A DNA stretch of 64,000 nucleotides, taken from Pratylenchus scribneri. Its lineage: Eukaryota; Nematoda; Chromadorea; Rhabditida; Pratylenchidae. The first letter of the stretch is position 1. Each line of letters opens with the position of its first letter. The stretch covers positions 310,001 through 374,000 of the forward strand of contig JAQSEB010000084.1 of NCBI GenBank assembly GCA_030063045.1. Direction: 5' to 3'. Shown here in pieces: positions 22,316 through 35,570 of the stretch. The notes beneath the pieces were generated by a model. It worked only from the letters and a program-made list of their open reading frames with translations. It did not search any database and was not told the DNA's origin. The position numbers and the translations under genes were made by a program.

Positions 22316-23759
22316 TGAACTAGGTGATTAAGGAAAATGCTGGTGGATAGGGTGAACTTGGTGATTAAGGAAAATGCTGGTGGGTAGGGTGAACTTGGTG
22401 ATTAAGGAAAATGCAGGTGGATAGGATGAACTAGGTGATTAAGGAAAATGCTGGTGGATAGGGTGAACTTGGTGATTAAGGAAAATGCTGGTGGGTAGGG
22501 TGAACTAGGTGATTAAGGAAAATGCAGGTGGGTAGGGTGAACTAGGTGATTAAGGAAAATGCTGGTGGGTAGGGTGAACTAGGTGATTAAGGAAAATGCT
22601 GGTGGATAGGGTGAACTAGGTGATTAAGGAAAATGCAGGTGGGTAGGGTGAACTAGGTGATTAAGGAAAATGCAGGTGGGTAGGGTGAACTAGGTGATTA
22701 AGGAAAATGCAGGTGGGTAGGGTGAACTAGGTGATTAAGGAAAATGATGGTGGATAGGGTGAACTTGGTGATTAAGGAAAATGCTGGTGGATAGGGTGAA
22801 CTAGGTGATTAAGGAAAATGCAGGTGGGTAGGGTGAACTAGGTGATTAAGGAAAATGCAGGTGGGTAGGGTGAACTAGGTGATTAAGGAAAATGCTGGTG
22901 GATAGGGTGAACTAGGTTATTAAGGAAAATGCTGGTGGGTAGGGTGAACTAGGTGATTAAGGAAAATGCAGGTGGGTAGGGTGAACTAGGTGATTAAGGA
23001 AAATGCTGGTGGATAGGGTGAACAAGGAGATTAAGGAAAATGCAGATGGGTAGGGTGAACTAGGTGATTAAGGAAAATGCAGGTGGGTAGGGTGAACTAG
23101 GTGATTAAGGAAAATGCTGGTGGATAGGGTGAACTAGGTGATTAAGGAAAATGCTGGTGCGTAGGGTGAACTAGGTGATTAAGGAAAATGCAGGTGGGTA
23201 GGGTGAACTAGGTGATTAAGGAAAATGCTGGTGGATAGGGTGAACAAGGAGATTAAGGAAAATGCAGATGGGTAGGGTGAACTAGGTGATTAAGGAAAAT
23301 GCAGGTGGGTAGGGTGAACTAGGTGATTAAGGAAAATGCTGGTGGATAGGGTGAACTAGGTGATTAAGGAAAATGCTGGAGGATAGGGTGAACTAGGTGA
23401 TTAAGGAAAATGCAGGTGGGTAGGATGAACTAGGTGATTAAGGAAAATGCTGGTGGGTAGGGTGAACTAGGTGATTAAGGAAAATGCAGGTGGGTAGGGT
23501 GAACTTGGTGATTAAGGAAAATGCTGGTGGATAGGGTGAACTAGGTGATTAAGGAAAATGCAGGTGGGTAGGGTGAACTAGGTGATTAAGGAAAATGCAG
23601 GTGGGTAGGGTGAACTAGGTGATTAAGGAAAATGCTGGTGGATAGGGTGAACTAGGTTATTAAGGAAAATGCTGGTGGGTAGGGTGAACTAGGTGATTAA
23701 GGAAAATGCAGGTGGATAGGGTGAACTTGGTGATTAAGGAAAATGCTGGTGGATAGGGT

Positions 23760-24054
23760 GACCTAGGTGATTAAGGAAAATGCAGGTGGGTAGGGTGAAC
23801 TAGGTGATTAAGGAAAATGCAGGTGGGTAGGGTGAACTAGGTGATTAAGGAAAATGCTGGTGGATAGGGTGAACTAGGTTATTAAGGAAAATGCTGGTGG
23901 GTAGGGTGAACTAGGTGATTAAGGAAAATGCAGGTGGGTAGGGTGAACTAGGTGATTAAGGAAAATGCTGGTGGATAGGGTGAACTTGGTGATTAAGGAA
24001 AATGCTGGTGGGTAGGGTGAACTAGGTGATTAAGGAAAATGCAGGTGGGTAAGG
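23760..24054 (+). repeat. Core block II, copy 4
   Basis: GACCTAGG at 23,760 and TAAGG at 24,050. The next copy is 1,813 bp (49 units) downstream. The unit order upstream (CAGGTGGATAG with AACTTGG, then CTGGTGGATAG) is as in copies 1-3. Confidence 0.8.
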
Positions 24055-25572
24055 TGAACTAGGTGATTAAGGAAAATGCTGGTGGATAGGGTGAACTTGG
24101 TGATTAAGGAAAATGCTGGTGGGTAGGGTGAACTTGGTGATTAAGGAAAATGCAGGTGGATAGGATGAACTAGGTGATTAAGGAAAATGCTGGTGGATAG
24201 GGTGAACTAGGTTATTAAGGAAAATGCTGGTGGGTAGGGTGAACTAGGTGATTAAGGAAAATGCAGGTGGGTAGGGTGAACTAGGTGATTAAGGAAAATG
24301 CTGGTGGATAGGGTGAACTTGGTGATTAAGGAAAATGCTGGTGGGTAGGGTGAACTAGGTGATTAAGGAAAATGCAGGTGGGTAAGGTGAACTAGGTGAT
24401 TAAGGAAAATGCTGGTGGATAGGGTGAACTTGGTGATTAAGGAAAATGCTGGTGGGTAGGGTGAACTTGGTGATTAAGGAAAATGCAGGTGGATAGGATG
24501 AACTAGGTGATTAAGGAAAATGCTGGTGGATAGGGTGAACTTGGTGATTAAGGAAAATGCTGGTGGGTAGGGTGAACTAGGTGATTAAGGAAAATGCAGG
24601 TGGGTAGGGTGAACTAGGTGATTAAGGAAAATGCTGGTGGGTAGGGTGAACTAGGTGATTAAGGAAAATGCTGGTGGATAGGGTGAACTAGGTGATTAAG
24701 GAAAATGCAGGTGGGTAGGGTGAACTAGGTGATTAAGGAAAATGCAGGTGGGTAGGGTGAACTAGGTGATTAAGGAAAATGATGGTGGATAGGGTGAACT
24801 TGGTGATTAAGGAAAATGCTGGTGGATAGGGTGAACTAGGTGATTAAGGAAAATGCAGGTGGGTAGGGTGAACTAGGTGATTAAGGAAAATGTTGGTGGG
24901 TAGGGTGAACTAGGTGATTAAGGAAAATGCAGGTGGGTAGGGTGAACTAGGTGATTAAGGAAAATGCTGGTGGATAGGGTGAACAAGGAGATTAAGGAAA
25001 ATGCAGATGGGTAGGGTGAACTAGGTGATTAAGGAAAATGCAGGTGGGTAGGGTGAACTAGGTGATTAAGGAAAATGCTGGTGGATAGGGTGAACTAGGT
25101 GATTAAGGAAAATGCTGGAGGATAGGGTGAACTAAGTGATTAAGGAAAATGCAGGTGGGTAGGATGAACTAGGTGATTAAGGAAAATGCTGGTGGGTAGG
25201 GTGAACTAGGTGATTAAGGAAAATGCAGGTGGGTAGGGTGAACTTGGTGATTAAGGAAAATGCTGGTGGATAGGGTGAACTAGGTGATTAAGGAAAATGC
25301 AGGTGGGTAGGGTGAACTAGGTGATTAAGGAAAATGCAGGTGGGTAGGGTGAACTAGGTGATTAAGGAAAATGCTGGTGGATAGGGTGAACTAGGTTATT
25401 AAGGAAAATGCTGGTGGGTAGGGTGAACTAGGTGATTAAGGAAAATGCAGGTGGATAGGGTGAACTAGGTTATTAAGGAAAATGCTGGTGGGTAGGGTGA
25501 ACTAGGTGATTAAGGAAAATGCAGGTGGATAGGGTGAACTTGGTGATTAAGGAAAATGCTGGTGGATAGGGT

Positions 25573-25867
25573 GACCTAGGTGATTAAGGAAAATGCAGGT
25601 GGGTAGGGTGAACTAGGTGATTAAGGAAAATGCAGGTGGGTAGGGTGAACTAGGTGATTAAGGAAAATGCTGGTGGATAGGGTGAACTAGGTTATTAAGG
25701 AAAATGCTGGTGGGTAGGGTGAACTAGGTGATTAAGGAAAATGCAGGTGGGTAGGGTGAACTAGGTGATTAAGGAAAATGCTGGTGGATAGGGTGAACTT
25801 GGTGATTAAGGAAAATGCTGGTGGGTAGGGTGAACTAGGTGATTAAGGAAAATGCAGGTGGGTAAGG
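25573..25867 (+). repeat. Core block II, copy 5
   Basis: GACCTAGG at 25,573 and TAAGG at 25,863. The next copy is 2,664 bp (72 units) downstream, so spacing between copies is in whole units but not constant. Confidence 0.8.
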
Positions 25868-28236
25868 TGAACTAGGTGATTAAGGAAAATGCTGGTGGAT
25901 AGGGTGAACTTGGTGATTAAGGAAAATGCTGGTGGGTAGGGTGAACTTGGTGATTAAGGAAAATGCAGGTGGATAGGATGAACTAGGTGATTAAGGAAAA
26001 TGCTGGTGGATAGGGTGAACTTGGTGATTAAGGAAAATGCTGGTGGGTAGGGTGAACTAGGTGATTAAGGAAAATGCAGGTGGGTAGGGTGAACTAGGTG
26101 ATTAAGGAAAATGCAGGTGGGTAGGGTGAACTAGGTGATTAAGGAAAATGCTGGTGGATAGGGTGAACTTGGTGATTAAGGAAAATGCTGGTGGATAGGG
26201 TGAACTAGGTGATTAAGGAAAATGTTGGTGGGTAGGGTGAACTAGGTGATTAAGGAAAATGCTGGTGGGTAGGGTGAACTAGGTGATTAAGGAAAATGCT
26301 GGTGGGTAGGGTGAACTAGGTGATTAAGGAAAATGCTGGTGGATAGGGTGAACTAGGTGATTAAGGAAAATGCTGGTGGATAGGGTGAACTTGGTGATTA
26401 AGGAAAATGCTGGTGGATAGGGTGAACTAGGTGATTAAGGAAAATGCTGGTGGGTAGGGTGAACTAGGTGATTAAGGAAAATGCTGGTGGGTAGGGTGAA
26501 CTAGGTGATTAAGGAAAATGCTGGTGGGTAGGGTGAACTTGGTTATTAAGGAAAATGCTGGTGGGTAGGGTGAACTAGGTGATTAAGGAAAATGCAGGTG
26601 GGTAGGGTGAACTAGGTGATTAAGGAAAATGCTGGTGGATAGGGTGAACTTGGTGATTAAGGAAAATGCTGGTGGGTAGGGTGAACTAGGTGATTAAGGA
26701 AAATGCAGGTGGGTAAGGTGAACTAGGTGATTAAGGAAAATGCTGGTGGATAGGGTGAACTTGGTGATTAAGGAAAATGCTGGTGGGTAGGGTGAACTTG
26801 GTGATTAAGGAAAATGCAGGTGGATAGGATGAACTAGGTGATTAAGGAAAATGCTGGTGGATAGGGTGAACTAGGTTATTAAGGAAAATGCTGGTGGGTA
26901 GGGTGAACTAGGTGATTAAGGAAAATGCAGGTGGGTAGGGTGAACTAGGTGATTAAGGAAAATGCTGGTGGATAGGGTGAACTTGGTGATTAAGGAAAAT
27001 GCTGGTGGGTAGGGTGAACTAGGTGATTAAGGAAAATGCAGGTGGGTAAGGTGAACTAGGTGATTAAGGAAAATGCTGGTGGATAGGGTGAACTTGGTGA
27101 TTAAGGAAAATGCTGGTGGGTAGGGTGAACTTGGTGATTAAGGAAAATGCAGGTGGATAGGATGAACTAGGTGATTAAGGAAAATGCTGGTGGATAGGGT
27201 GAACTTGGTGATTAAGGAAAATGCTGGTGGGTAGGGTGAACTAGGTGATTAAGGAAAATGCAGGTGGGTAGGGTGAACTAGGTGATTAAGGAAAATGCTG
27301 GTGGGTAGGGTGAACTAGGTGATTAAGGAAAATGCTGGTGGATAGGGTGAACTAGGTGATTAAGGAAAATGCAGGTGGGTAGGGTGAACTAGGTGATTAA
27401 GGAAAATGCAGGTGGGTAGGGTGAACTAGGTGATTAAGGAAAATGATGGTGGATAGGGTGAACTTGGTGATTAAGGAAAATGCTGGTGGATAGGGTGAAC
27501 TAGGTGATTAAGGAAAATGCAGGTGGGTAGGGTGAACTAGGTGATTAAGGAAAATGTTGGTGGGTAGGGTGAACTAGGTGATTAAGGAAAATGCAGGTGG
27601 GTAGGGTGAACTAGGTGATTAAGGAAAATGCTGGTGGATAGGGTGAACAAGGAGATTAAGGAAAATGCAGATGGGTAGGGTGAACTAGGTGATTAAGGAA
27701 AATGCAGGTGGGTAGGGTGAACTAGGTGATTAAGGAAAATGCTGGTGGATAGGGTGAACTAGGTGATTAAGGAAAATGCTGGAGGATAGGGTGAACTAGG
27801 TGATTAAGGAAAATGCAGGTGGGTAGGATGAACTAGGTGATTAAGGAAAATGCTGGTGGGTAGGGTGAACTAGGTGATTAAGGAAAATGCAGGTGGGTAG
27901 GGTGAACTTGGTGATTAAGGAAAATGCTGGTGGATAGGGTGAACTAGGTGATTAAGGAAAATGCAGGTGGGTAGGGTGAACTAGGTGATTAAGGAAAATG
28001 CAGGTGGGTAGGGTGAACTAGGTGATTAAGGAAAATGCTGGTGGATAGGGTGAACTAGGTTATTAAGGAAAATGCTGGTGGGTAGGGTGAACTAGGTGAT
28101 TAAGGAAAATGCAGGTGGATAGGGTGAACTAGGTTATTAAGGAAAATGCTGGTGGGTAGGGTGAACTAGGTGATTAAGGAAAATGCAGGTGGATAGGGTG
28201 AACTTGGTGATTAAGGAAAATGCTGGTGGATAGGGT

Positions 28237-28531
28237 GACCTAGGTGATTAAGGAAAATGCAGGTGGGTAGGGTGAACTAGGTGATTAAGGAAAATGCAGG
28301 TGGGTAGGGTGAACTAGGTGATTAAGGAAAATGCTGGTGGATAGGGTGAACTAGGTTATTAAGGAAAATGCTGGTGGGTAGGGTGAACTAGGTGATTAAG
28401 GAAAATGCAGGTGGGTAGGGTGAACTAGGTGATTAAGGAAAATGCTGGTGGATAGGGTGAACTTGGTGATTAAGGAAAATGCTGGTGGGTAGGGTGAACT
28501 AGGTGATTAAGGAAAATGCAGGTGGGTAAGG
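28237..28531 (+). repeat. Core block II, copy 6
   Basis: GACCTAGG at 28,237 and TAAGG at 28,527. It corresponds to copy 2 at 3,279, but without the 4-bp deletion, so that deletion arose in A after the A/B split or was not passed on. Confidence 0.8.
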
Positions 28532-28560
28532 TGAACTAGGTGATTAAGGAAAATGCTGGT

Positions 28561-29300
28561 GGATAGGGTGAACTTGGTGATTAAGGAAAATGCTGGTGGG
28601 TAGGGTGAACTTGGTGATTAAGGAAAATGCAGGTGGATAGGATGAACTAGGTGATTAAGGAAAATGCTGGTGGATAGGGTGAACTTGGTGATTAAGGAAA
28701 ATGCTGGTGGGTAGGGTGAACTAGGTGATTAAGGAAAATGCAGGTGGGTAGGGTGAACTAGGTGATTAAGGAAAATGCAGGTGGGTAGGGTGAACTAGGT
28801 GATTAAGGAAAATGCTGGTGGATAGGGTGAACTTGGTGATTAAGGAAAATGCTGGTGGATAGGGTGAACTAGGTGATTAAGGAAAATGTTGGTGGGTAGG
28901 GTGAACTAGGTGATTAAGGAAAATGCTGGTGGGTAGGGTGAACTAGGTGATTAAGGAAAATGCTGGTGGGTAGGGTGAACTAGGTGATTAAGGAAAATGC
29001 TGGTGGATAGGGTGAACTAGGTGATTAAGGAAAATGCTGGTGGATAGGGTGAACTTGGTGATTAAGGAAAATGCTGGTGGATAGGGTGAACTAGGTGATT
29101 AAGGAAAATGCTGGTGGGTAGGGTGAACTAGGTGATTAAGGAAAATGCTGGTGGGTAGGGTGAACTAGGTGATTAAGGAAAATGCTGGTGGGTAGGGTGA
29201 ACTAGGTGATTAAGGAAAATGCAGGTGGGTAGGGTGAACTAGGTGATTAAGGAAAATGCTGGTGGATAGGGTAAACTAGGTGATCGAGTAAGATGCAGGT
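28561..29300 (+). repeat. 20-unit (740-bp) tandem duplication, left copy
   Basis: Every marker I checked here recurs exactly 740 bp later: TAGGATG, GTTGGTGGG, successive AACTTGG units and GGGTAAAC/GATCGAG. I found no difference between the copies by eye, which points to a very recent event or a possible assembly artefact. Confidence 0.8.
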
Positions 29301-30040
29301 GGATAGGGTGAACTTGGTGATTAAGGAAAATGCTGGTGGGTAGGGTGAACTTGGTGATTAAGGAAAATGCAGGTGGATAGGATGAACTAGGTGATTAAGG
29401 AAAATGCTGGTGGATAGGGTGAACTTGGTGATTAAGGAAAATGCTGGTGGGTAGGGTGAACTAGGTGATTAAGGAAAATGCAGGTGGGTAGGGTGAACTA
29501 GGTGATTAAGGAAAATGCAGGTGGGTAGGGTGAACTAGGTGATTAAGGAAAATGCTGGTGGATAGGGTGAACTTGGTGATTAAGGAAAATGCTGGTGGAT
29601 AGGGTGAACTAGGTGATTAAGGAAAATGTTGGTGGGTAGGGTGAACTAGGTGATTAAGGAAAATGCTGGTGGGTAGGGTGAACTAGGTGATTAAGGAAAA
29701 TGCTGGTGGGTAGGGTGAACTAGGTGATTAAGGAAAATGCTGGTGGATAGGGTGAACTAGGTGATTAAGGAAAATGCTGGTGGATAGGGTGAACTTGGTG
29801 ATTAAGGAAAATGCTGGTGGATAGGGTGAACTAGGTGATTAAGGAAAATGCTGGTGGGTAGGGTGAACTAGGTGATTAAGGAAAATGCTGGTGGGTAGGG
29901 TGAACTAGGTGATTAAGGAAAATGCTGGTGGGTAGGGTGAACTAGGTGATTAAGGAAAATGCAGGTGGGTAGGGTGAACTAGGTGATTAAGGAAAATGCT
30001 GGTGGATAGGGTAAACTAGGTGATCGAGTAAGATGCAGGT
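29301..30040 (+). repeat. 20-unit (740-bp) tandem duplication, right copy
   Basis: The junction monomer at about 29,290-29,326 joins a GATCGAG/TAAGATG unit to AACTTGG, where other copies of that string read GAAGTTGG (for example at 30,041-30,060). This hybrid marks the exchange point. The right end continues into the normal GAAGTTGG unit. Confidence 0.8.
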
Positions 30041-31192
30041 GGATAGGGTGAAGTTGGTGATTAAGGAAAATGCAGGTGGATTGGGTGAACTAGGTGATCG
30101 AGTAAGATGCAGGTGGGTAGGGTGAACTAAGTGATTAAGGAAAATGCTGGTGGATAGGGTAAACTAGGTGATCGAGTAAGATGCAGGTGGATAGGGTGAA
30201 GTTGGTGATTAAGGAAAATGCAGGTGGATTGGGTGAACTAGGTGATCGAGTAAGATGCAGGTGGGAAGGGTGAACTAGGTAATTAAGGAAAATGCAGGTG
30301 GGTAGGGTGAACTAGGTGATTAAGGAAAATGCTGGTGGATAGGGTGAACTAGGTGATTAAGGAAATTGCAGGTGGGTAGAGTGAACTAGGTGATTAAGGA
30401 AAATGCTGGTGGATAGGGTGAACTAGGTGATAAAGGAAAATGCTGGTGGATAGGGTGAACTAGGTGATAAAGGAAAATGCTGGTGGATAGGGTGAACTAG
30501 GTGATTAAGGAAAATGCAGGTGGGTAGGGTGAACTAGGTGATTAAGGAAAATGCTGTTGGGTAGGGTGAACTAGGTGATTAAGGAAAATGCTGGTGGATA
30601 GGGTAAACTAGGTGATCGAGTAAGATGCAGGTGGATAGGGTGAAGTTGGTGATTAAGGAAAATGCAGGTGGATTGGGTGAACTAGGTGATCGAGTAAGAT
30701 GCAGGTGGGTAGGGTGAACTAAGTGATTAAGGAAAATGCTGGTGGATAGGGTAAACTAGGTGATCGAGTAAGATGCAGGTGGATAGGGTGAAGTTGGTGA
30801 TTAAGGAAAATGCAGGTGGATTGGGTGAACTAGGTGATCGAGTAAGATGCAGGTGGGAAGGGTGAACTAGGTAATTAAGGAAAATGCAGGTGGGTAGGGT
30901 GAACTAGGTGATTAAGGAAAATGCTGGTGGATAGGGTGAACTAGGTGATTAAGGAAATTGCAGGTGGGTAGAGTGAACTAGGTGATTAAGGAAAATGCTG
31001 GTGGATAGGGTGAACTAGGTGATAAAGGAAAATGCTGGTGGATAGGGTGAACTAGGTGATAAAGGAAAATGCTGGTGGATAGGGTGAACTAGGTGATTAA
31101 GGAAAATGCAGGTGGGTAGGGTGAACTAGGTGATTAAGGAAAATGCTGTTGGATAGGGTGAACTAGGTGATAAAGGAAAATGCTGGTGGATA
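30009..31192 (+). repeat. 16-unit (592-bp) tandem duplication, segment B version
   Basis: GGGTAAAC at 30,009 and 30,601, and GGAAATTG at 30,361 and 30,953, are 592 bp apart as in segment A. The duplication therefore predates the A/B duplication. In segment C the equivalent spacing is 839 bp (44,047 to 44,886), which is 23 units minus 12 bp of small deletions. Confidence 0.8.
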
Positions 31193-31292
31193 GGGTGAAC
31201 TAGGTGATTAAGGAAAATGCAGGTGGGTAGGGTGAACTAGGTGATTAAGGAAAATGCTGGTGGGTAGGGTGAACTAGGTGATTAAGGAAAAT

Positions 31293-31989
31293 GCTGTTGG
31301 GTAGGGTGAACTTGGTGATTAAGGAAAATGCTGGTGGGTAGGGTGAACTAGGTGATTAAGAAAAATGCTGGTGGGTAGGGTGAACTAGGTGATTAAGGAA
31401 AATGCAGGTGGGTAGAGTGAACTAGGTGATTAAGGAAAATGCTGGTGGATAGGGTAAACTAGGTGATCGAGTAAGATGCAGGTGGATAGGGTGAAGTTGG
31501 TGATTAAGGAAAATGCAGGTGGATTGGGTGAACTAGGTGATCGAGTAAGATGCAGGTGGGTAGGGTGAACTAAGTGATTAAGGAAAATGCTGGTGGATAG
31601 GGTGAACAAGGAGATTAAGGAAAATGCAGATGGGTAGGGTGAACTAGGTGATTAAGGAAAATGCAGGTGGGTAGTTTGAACTAGGTGATTAAGGAAAATG
31701 CAGGTGGGTAGGGTGAACTAGGTGATTAAGGAAAATGCTGGAGGATAGGGTGAACTAGGTGATTAAGGAAAATGCAGGTGGGTAGGATGAACTAGGTGAT
31801 TAAGGAAAATGCTGGTGGGTAGGGTGAACTAGGTGATTAAGGAAAATGCAGGTGGGTAGGGTGAACTAGGTGATTAAGGAAAATGCTGGTGGATAGGGTG
31901 AACTAGGTGATTAAGGAAAATGCTGGAGGATAGGGTGAACTAGGTGATTAAGGAAAATGCAGGTGGGTAGGATGAACTAGGTGATCGAG
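31293..31989 (+). repeat. Core block I, copy 6
   Basis: CTGTTGGG at 31,293, GTAGTTTG at +382 and GATCGAG at +690. It sits 24,999 bp after copy 2 and 13,933 bp before copy 7. It shares with copies 2 and 7 a CAGGTAGGTAGGG unit just after GATCGAG and the downstream 29-bp monomer, so these three form a sub-lineage. Confidence 0.85.
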
Positions 31990-32215
31990 TAAGATGCAGG
32001 TAGGTAGGGTGAACTAGGTGATTAAGGAAAATGCAGGTAGGTTAGGGTGAACTAGGTGATCGAGTAAGATGCAGGTGGATAGGGTGAACTAAGTGATTAA
32101 GGAAAATGCAGGTGGGTAAGGTGAACTAGGTGATTACGGAAAATGCTGGTGGATAGGGTGAACTAGGTGATTAAGGAAAATGCAGGTGGGTAGGGTGAAC
32201 TAGGTGATTAAGGAA

Positions 32216-32244
32216 AATGATGGTGGATATTGGTGATTAAGGAA
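32216..32244 (+). repeat. 29-bp monomer (GGATATTGG), fourth copy
   Basis: TATT at 32,228, 24,999 bp after the copy at 7,229 and 13,933 bp before that at 46,161. These are the same offsets as core block I. Confidence 0.8.
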
Positions 32245-33521
32245 AATGCTGGTGGATAGGGTGAACTAGGTGATTAAGGAAAATGCAGGTGGGTAGGGTG
32301 AACTAGATGATTAAGGAAAATGCAGGTGGGTAGGGTGAACTAGGTGATTAAGGAAAATGCTGGTGGATAGGGTGAACTAGGTTATTAAGGAAAATGCTGG
32401 TGGGTAGGGTGAACTAGATGATTAAGGAAAATGCAGGTGGGTAGGGTGAACTAGGTGATTAAGGAAAATGCTGGTGGATAGGGTGAACAAGGAGATTAAG
32501 GAAAATGCAGATGGGTAGGGTGAACTAGGTGATTAAGGAAAATGCAGGTGGGTAGGGTGAACTAGGTGATTAAGGAAAATGCTGGTGGATAGGATGAACT
32601 AGGTGATTAAGGAAAATGCTGGAGGATAGGGTGAACTAGGTTATTAAGGAAAATGCAGGTGGGTAGGATGAACTAGGTGATTAAGGAAAATGCTGGTGGG
32701 TAGGGTGAACTAGGTGATTAAGGAAAATGCAGGTGGGTAGGGTGAACTAGGTGATTAAGGAAAATGCTGGTGGATAGGGTGAACTAGGTGATTAAGGAAA
32801 ATGCTGGAGGATAGGGTGAACTAGGTGATTAAGGAAAATGCAGGTGGGTAGGATGAACTAGGTGATCGAGTAAGATGCAGGTGGGTAGGGTGAACTAGGT
32901 GATTAAGGAAAATGCAGGTAGGTTAGGGTGAACTAGGTGATCGAGTAAGATGCAGGTGGATAGGGTGAACTAAGTGATTAAGGAAAATGCAGGTGGGTAA
33001 GGTGAACTAGGTGATTAAGGAAAATGCTGGTGGATAGGGTGAACTAGGTGATTAAGGAAAATGCAGGTGGGTAGGGTGAACTAGGTGATTAAGGAAAATG
33101 ATGGTGGATAGGGTGAACTTGGTGATTAAGGAAAATGCTGGTGGATAGGGTGAACTAGGTGATTAAGGAAAATGCAGGTGGGTAGGGTGAACTAGGTGAT
33201 TAAGGAAAATGCAGGTGGGTAGGGTGAACTAGGTGATTAAGGAAAATGCTGGTGGATAGGGTGAACTAGGTTATTAAGGAAAATGCTGGTGGGTAGGGTG
33301 AACTAGGTGATTAAGGAAAATGCAGGTGGGTAGGGTGAACTAGGTGATTAAGGAAAATGCTGGTGGATAGGGTGAACTAGGTGATTAAGGAAAATGCAGG
33401 TGGGTAGGGTGAACTAGGTGATTAAGGAAAATGCTGGTGGATAGGGTGAACTAGGTTATTAAGGAAAATGCAGGTGGGTAGGGTGAACTAGGTGATTAAG
33501 GAAAATGCTGGTGGATAGGGT

Positions 33522-35570
33522 GAATTTGGTGATTAAGGAAAATGCTGGTGGATAGGGTGAACTAGGTGATTAAGGAAAATGCTGGAGGATAGGGTGAACT
33601 AGGTGATTAAGGAAAATGCAGGTGGGTAGGATGAACTAGGTGATCGAGTAAGATGCAGGTGGGTAGGGTGAACTAGGTGATTAAGGAAAATGCAGGTAGG
33701 TTAGGGTGAACTAGGTGATCGAGTAAGATGCAGGTGGATAGGGTGAACTAAGTGATTAAGGAAAATGCAGGTGGGTAAGGTGAACTAGGTGATTAAGGAA
33801 AATGCTGGTGGATAGGGTGAACTAGGTGATTAAGGAAAATGCAGGTGGGTAGGGTGAACTAGGTGATTAAGGAAAATGATGGTGGATAGGGTGAACTTGG
33901 TGATTAAGGAAAATGCTGGTGGATAGGGTGAACTAGGTGATTAAGGAAAATGCAGGTGGGTAGGGTGAACTAGGTGATTAAGGAAAATGCAGGTGGGTAG
34001 GGTGAACTAGGTGATTAAGGAAAATGCTGGTGGATAGGGTGAACTAGGTTATTAAGGAAAATGCTGGTGGGTAGGGTGAACTAGGTGATTAAGGAAAATG
34101 CAGGTGGGTAGGGTGAACTAGGTGATTAAGGAAAATGCTGGTGGATAGGGTGAACTAGGTGATTAAGGAAAATGCAGGTGGGTAGGGTGAACTAGGTGAT
34201 TAAGGAAAATGCTGGTGGATAGGGTGAACTAGGTTATTAAGGAAAATGCAGGTGGGTAGGGTGAACTAGGTGATTAAGGAAAATGCTGGTGGATAGGGTG
34301 AATTTGGTGATTAAGGAAAATGCTGGTGGATAGGGTGAACTAGGTGATTAAGGAAAATGCTGGAGGATAGGGTGAACTAGGTGATTAAGGAAAATGCAGG
34401 TGGGTAGGATGAACTAGGTGATCGAGTAAGATGCAGGTGGGTAGGGTGAACTAGGTGATTAAGGAAAATGCAGGTAGGTTAGGGTGAACTAGGTGATTAA
34501 GGAAAATGCTGGTGGATAGGGTGAACTAAGTGATTAAGGAAAATGCAGGTGGGTAAGGTGAACTAGGTGATTAAGGAAAATGCTGCTGGATAGGGTGAAC
34601 TAGGTGATTAAGGAAAATGCAGGTGGGTAGGGTGAACTAGGTGATTAAGGAAAATGATGGTGGATAGGGTGAACTAGGTGATTAAGGAAAATGCTGGTGG
34701 ATAGGGTGAATTTGGTGATTAAGGAAAATGCTGGTGGATAGGGTGAACTAGGTGATTAAGGAAAATGCTGGAGGATAGGGTGAACTAGGTGATTAAGGAA
34801 AATGCAGGTGGGTAGGATGAACTAGGTGATCGAGTAAGATGCAGGTGGGTAGGGTGAACTAGGTGATTAAGGAAAATGCAGGTAGGTTAGGGTGAACTAG
34901 GTGATTAAGGAAAATGCTGGTGGATAGGGTGAACAAAGTGATTAAGGAAAATGCAGGTGGGTAAGGTGAACTAGGTGATTAAGGAAAATGCTGGTGGATA
35001 GGGTGAACTAGGTGATTAAGGAAAATGCAGGTGGGTAGGGTGAACTAGGTGATTAAGGAAAATGATGGTGGATAGGGTGAACTTGGTGATTAAGGAAAAT
35101 GCTGGTGGGTAGGGTGAACTAGGTGATTAAGGAAAATGCAGGTGGGTAGGGTGAACTTGGTGATTAAGGAAAATGCTGGTGGGTAGGGTGAACTAGGTGA
35201 TTAAGGAAAATGCAGGTGGGTAGGGTGAACTAGGTGATTAAGGAAAATGCTGGAGGATAGGGTGAACTAGGTGATTAAGGAAAATGCAGGTGGGTAGGAT
35301 GAACTAGGTGATTAAGGAAAATGCTGGTGGATAGGGTGAATTTGGTGATTAAGGAAAATGCTGGTGGATAGGGTGAACTAGGTGATTAAGGAAAATGCTG
35401 GAGGATAGGGTGAACTAGGTGATTAAGGAAAATGCAGGTGGGTAGGATGAACTAGGTGATCGAGTAAGATGCAGGTGGGTAGGGTGAACTAGGTGATTAA
35501 GGAAAATGCAGGTAGGTTAGGGTGAACTAGGTGATTAAGGAAAATGCTGGTGGATAGGGTGAACTAAGTG
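33522..35570 (+). repeat. AATTTGG module region of segment B
   Basis: GAATTTGG units at 33,522, 34,300, 34,708 and 35,338 with the GATCGAG-GGTTAGGG-CTAAGTG order. The 778-bp and 408-bp intervals replace the single 519-bp interval of segment A, so B has one extra module. A CTGCTGG monomer at about 34,584 is a single-base variant I saw nowhere else. Confidence 0.7.

Larger units (their letters stand above)
21140..29268 (+). repeat. GATCGAG-free domain with repeated core block II
   Basis: I find no GATCGAG, GGTTAGGG or AATTTGG monomer in these roughly 8 kb, although they are common on both sides. The domain is built of class A and B units with TTATTAAG, AACTTGG, GATGGTGG, CAAGGAG and GACCTAGG markers, and holds four of the seven core II copies. 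It is therefore almost free of CpG; an exception is a GGTGCGTAGGG unit near 23,157. Confidence 0.75.
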
